Shown piece by piece: positions 35,060-35,313 of a stretch of 35,313 nucleotides of DNA. The notes beneath the pieces are model-generated. The model saw nothing but the letters and a program-made list of their open reading frames with translations. It had not been told where the DNA came from and did no database searches. The position numbers and the translations under genes are program-made. Numbering within the stretch: the stretch's first letter is position 1; the number at the start of each line of letters is the position of its first letter. The stretch comes from a virus. Location: positions 1-35,313 of IMG/VR virus record IMGVR_UViG_3300009155_000129; one strand, 5' to 3'.

Positions 35060-35313
35060 TCTGCTTTTCCTTCTGCTTGCGGCGGCGATCTGCGGCAGCG
35101 CGGCAAATGCGGCATCCGCGATGCTGGTATCCGTTTGCGGTGTACCGATACGTGTTATCTTCGGTGTATTCGTGACCGTTCTTGCAATGTGTAACGAAGG
35201 CAAACTTGGCCCGTATACGTTCCGCCGAAATGCCGCGATTGATGTTCACTTTCTCAGTCACGGCTTCCAAGTGATCGGGATTAACGCAGCTTGGGTTGCG
35301 GCACAGATGGTCA
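35046..35313 (-). CDS. HNH endonuclease, C-terminal part (5' end lies at window start)
   Basis: The open frame enters at the window end and runs to 35046. It begins with the HNH core DHLCRNPSCVNPDHLEAV (His and Asn residues of the motif) and continues with a second zinc knuckle and basic tail: CKNGHEYTEDNTY, then [22 protein letters not shown]. No proper start exists here; the TTG at 35268-35270 is the Leu of NPDHLE. The matching N-terminal half is at 1..185 on the same strand. Together they give a protein of about 150 residues in one frame. Complete HNH proteins of this type usually have about ten more residues (a GPIP-like segment) between AHRLSHE and DHLC. Confidence 0.85.
   Translation of the reverse strand, partial: DHLCRNPSCVNPDHLEAVTEKVNINRGISAERIRAKFAFVTHCKNGHEYTEDNTYRYTANGYQHRGCRICRAAADRRRKQKEKQNVVC

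Overview
The window is an almost complete genome of a temperate, short-tailed phage of the P22-like capsid type. The gene content (P22-family portal and coat protein, PBSX-type terminase, ERF recombinase, LexA-like repressor, tyrosine integrase) and the family resemblances of many small genes suggest an alphaproteobacterial host, most likely in the Rhizobiales. The host assignment is inference. The two window ends are the two halves of one minus-strand HNH endonuclease gene (1..185 and 35046..35313). The molecule is therefore best read as a circle opened inside that gene, possibly with about 30 bases missing at the seam.

Control region (about 1.6-2.8 kb): a self-cleaving CI/LexA-type repressor (minus, 1758..2387) faces a Cro-like gene (plus, 2481..2681), as in lambda. 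Two promoters of the same geometry, PL (about 1649-1677) and PR (about 2447-2475), each carry a TACCA-N3-TGGTA operator in the spacer between -35 and -10. The repressor gene ends in an intrinsic terminator (1701-1729). A second terminator follows cro.

Leftward early operon (minus, from 1620 to 1 and, across the circle, from 35313 to 32302): small unknown genes, ERF annealing protein, HNH nuclease, a coiled-coil protein, an SSB-tailed protein, a second HNH nuclease, an excisionase-like HTH protein, integrase and an adenine-type DNA methyltransferase. Nearly all are joined by overlapping stop/start codons. It ends beside the attachment site at about 32229-32261, which is the 3' end of a tRNA-Pro gene.

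Rightward early operon (plus, 2998-7060): unknown genes, a C5-type DNA methyltransferase, RusA resolvase, a SANT-DnaA domain IV protein, a SANT/HTH paralogue, microproteins, a replication initiator-like gene with an internal iteron cluster and A+T-rich tract (candidate origin), and a NusG N-domain-like protein. A 293-base non-coding leader with a strong RNA structure then precedes the late genes.

Late operon (plus, 7354-30430): small and large terminase, portal, fibre/spike, scaffold, coat, head-tail connector proteins, Gly/Pro-rich proteins, GNAT-like protein, three ejection-type proteins, tail fibre, small membrane proteins, a mini metallopeptidase, a metallophosphoesterase, exported proteins, and a lysis cassette (holin, SAR endolysin, i-spanin, nested o-spanin).

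Between the lysis genes and attP lies a minus-strand cassette (32102 down to 30424) of nine overlapping micro-ORFs with its own TATAAT promoter, in the classic position of a lysogenic conversion (moron) unit. Its repeated C-terminal peptides are the translated Shine-Dalgarno sequences of the next gene. No stretch longer than 300 bases lacks a gene. I saw no complete tRNA, CRISPR array or insertion sequence.
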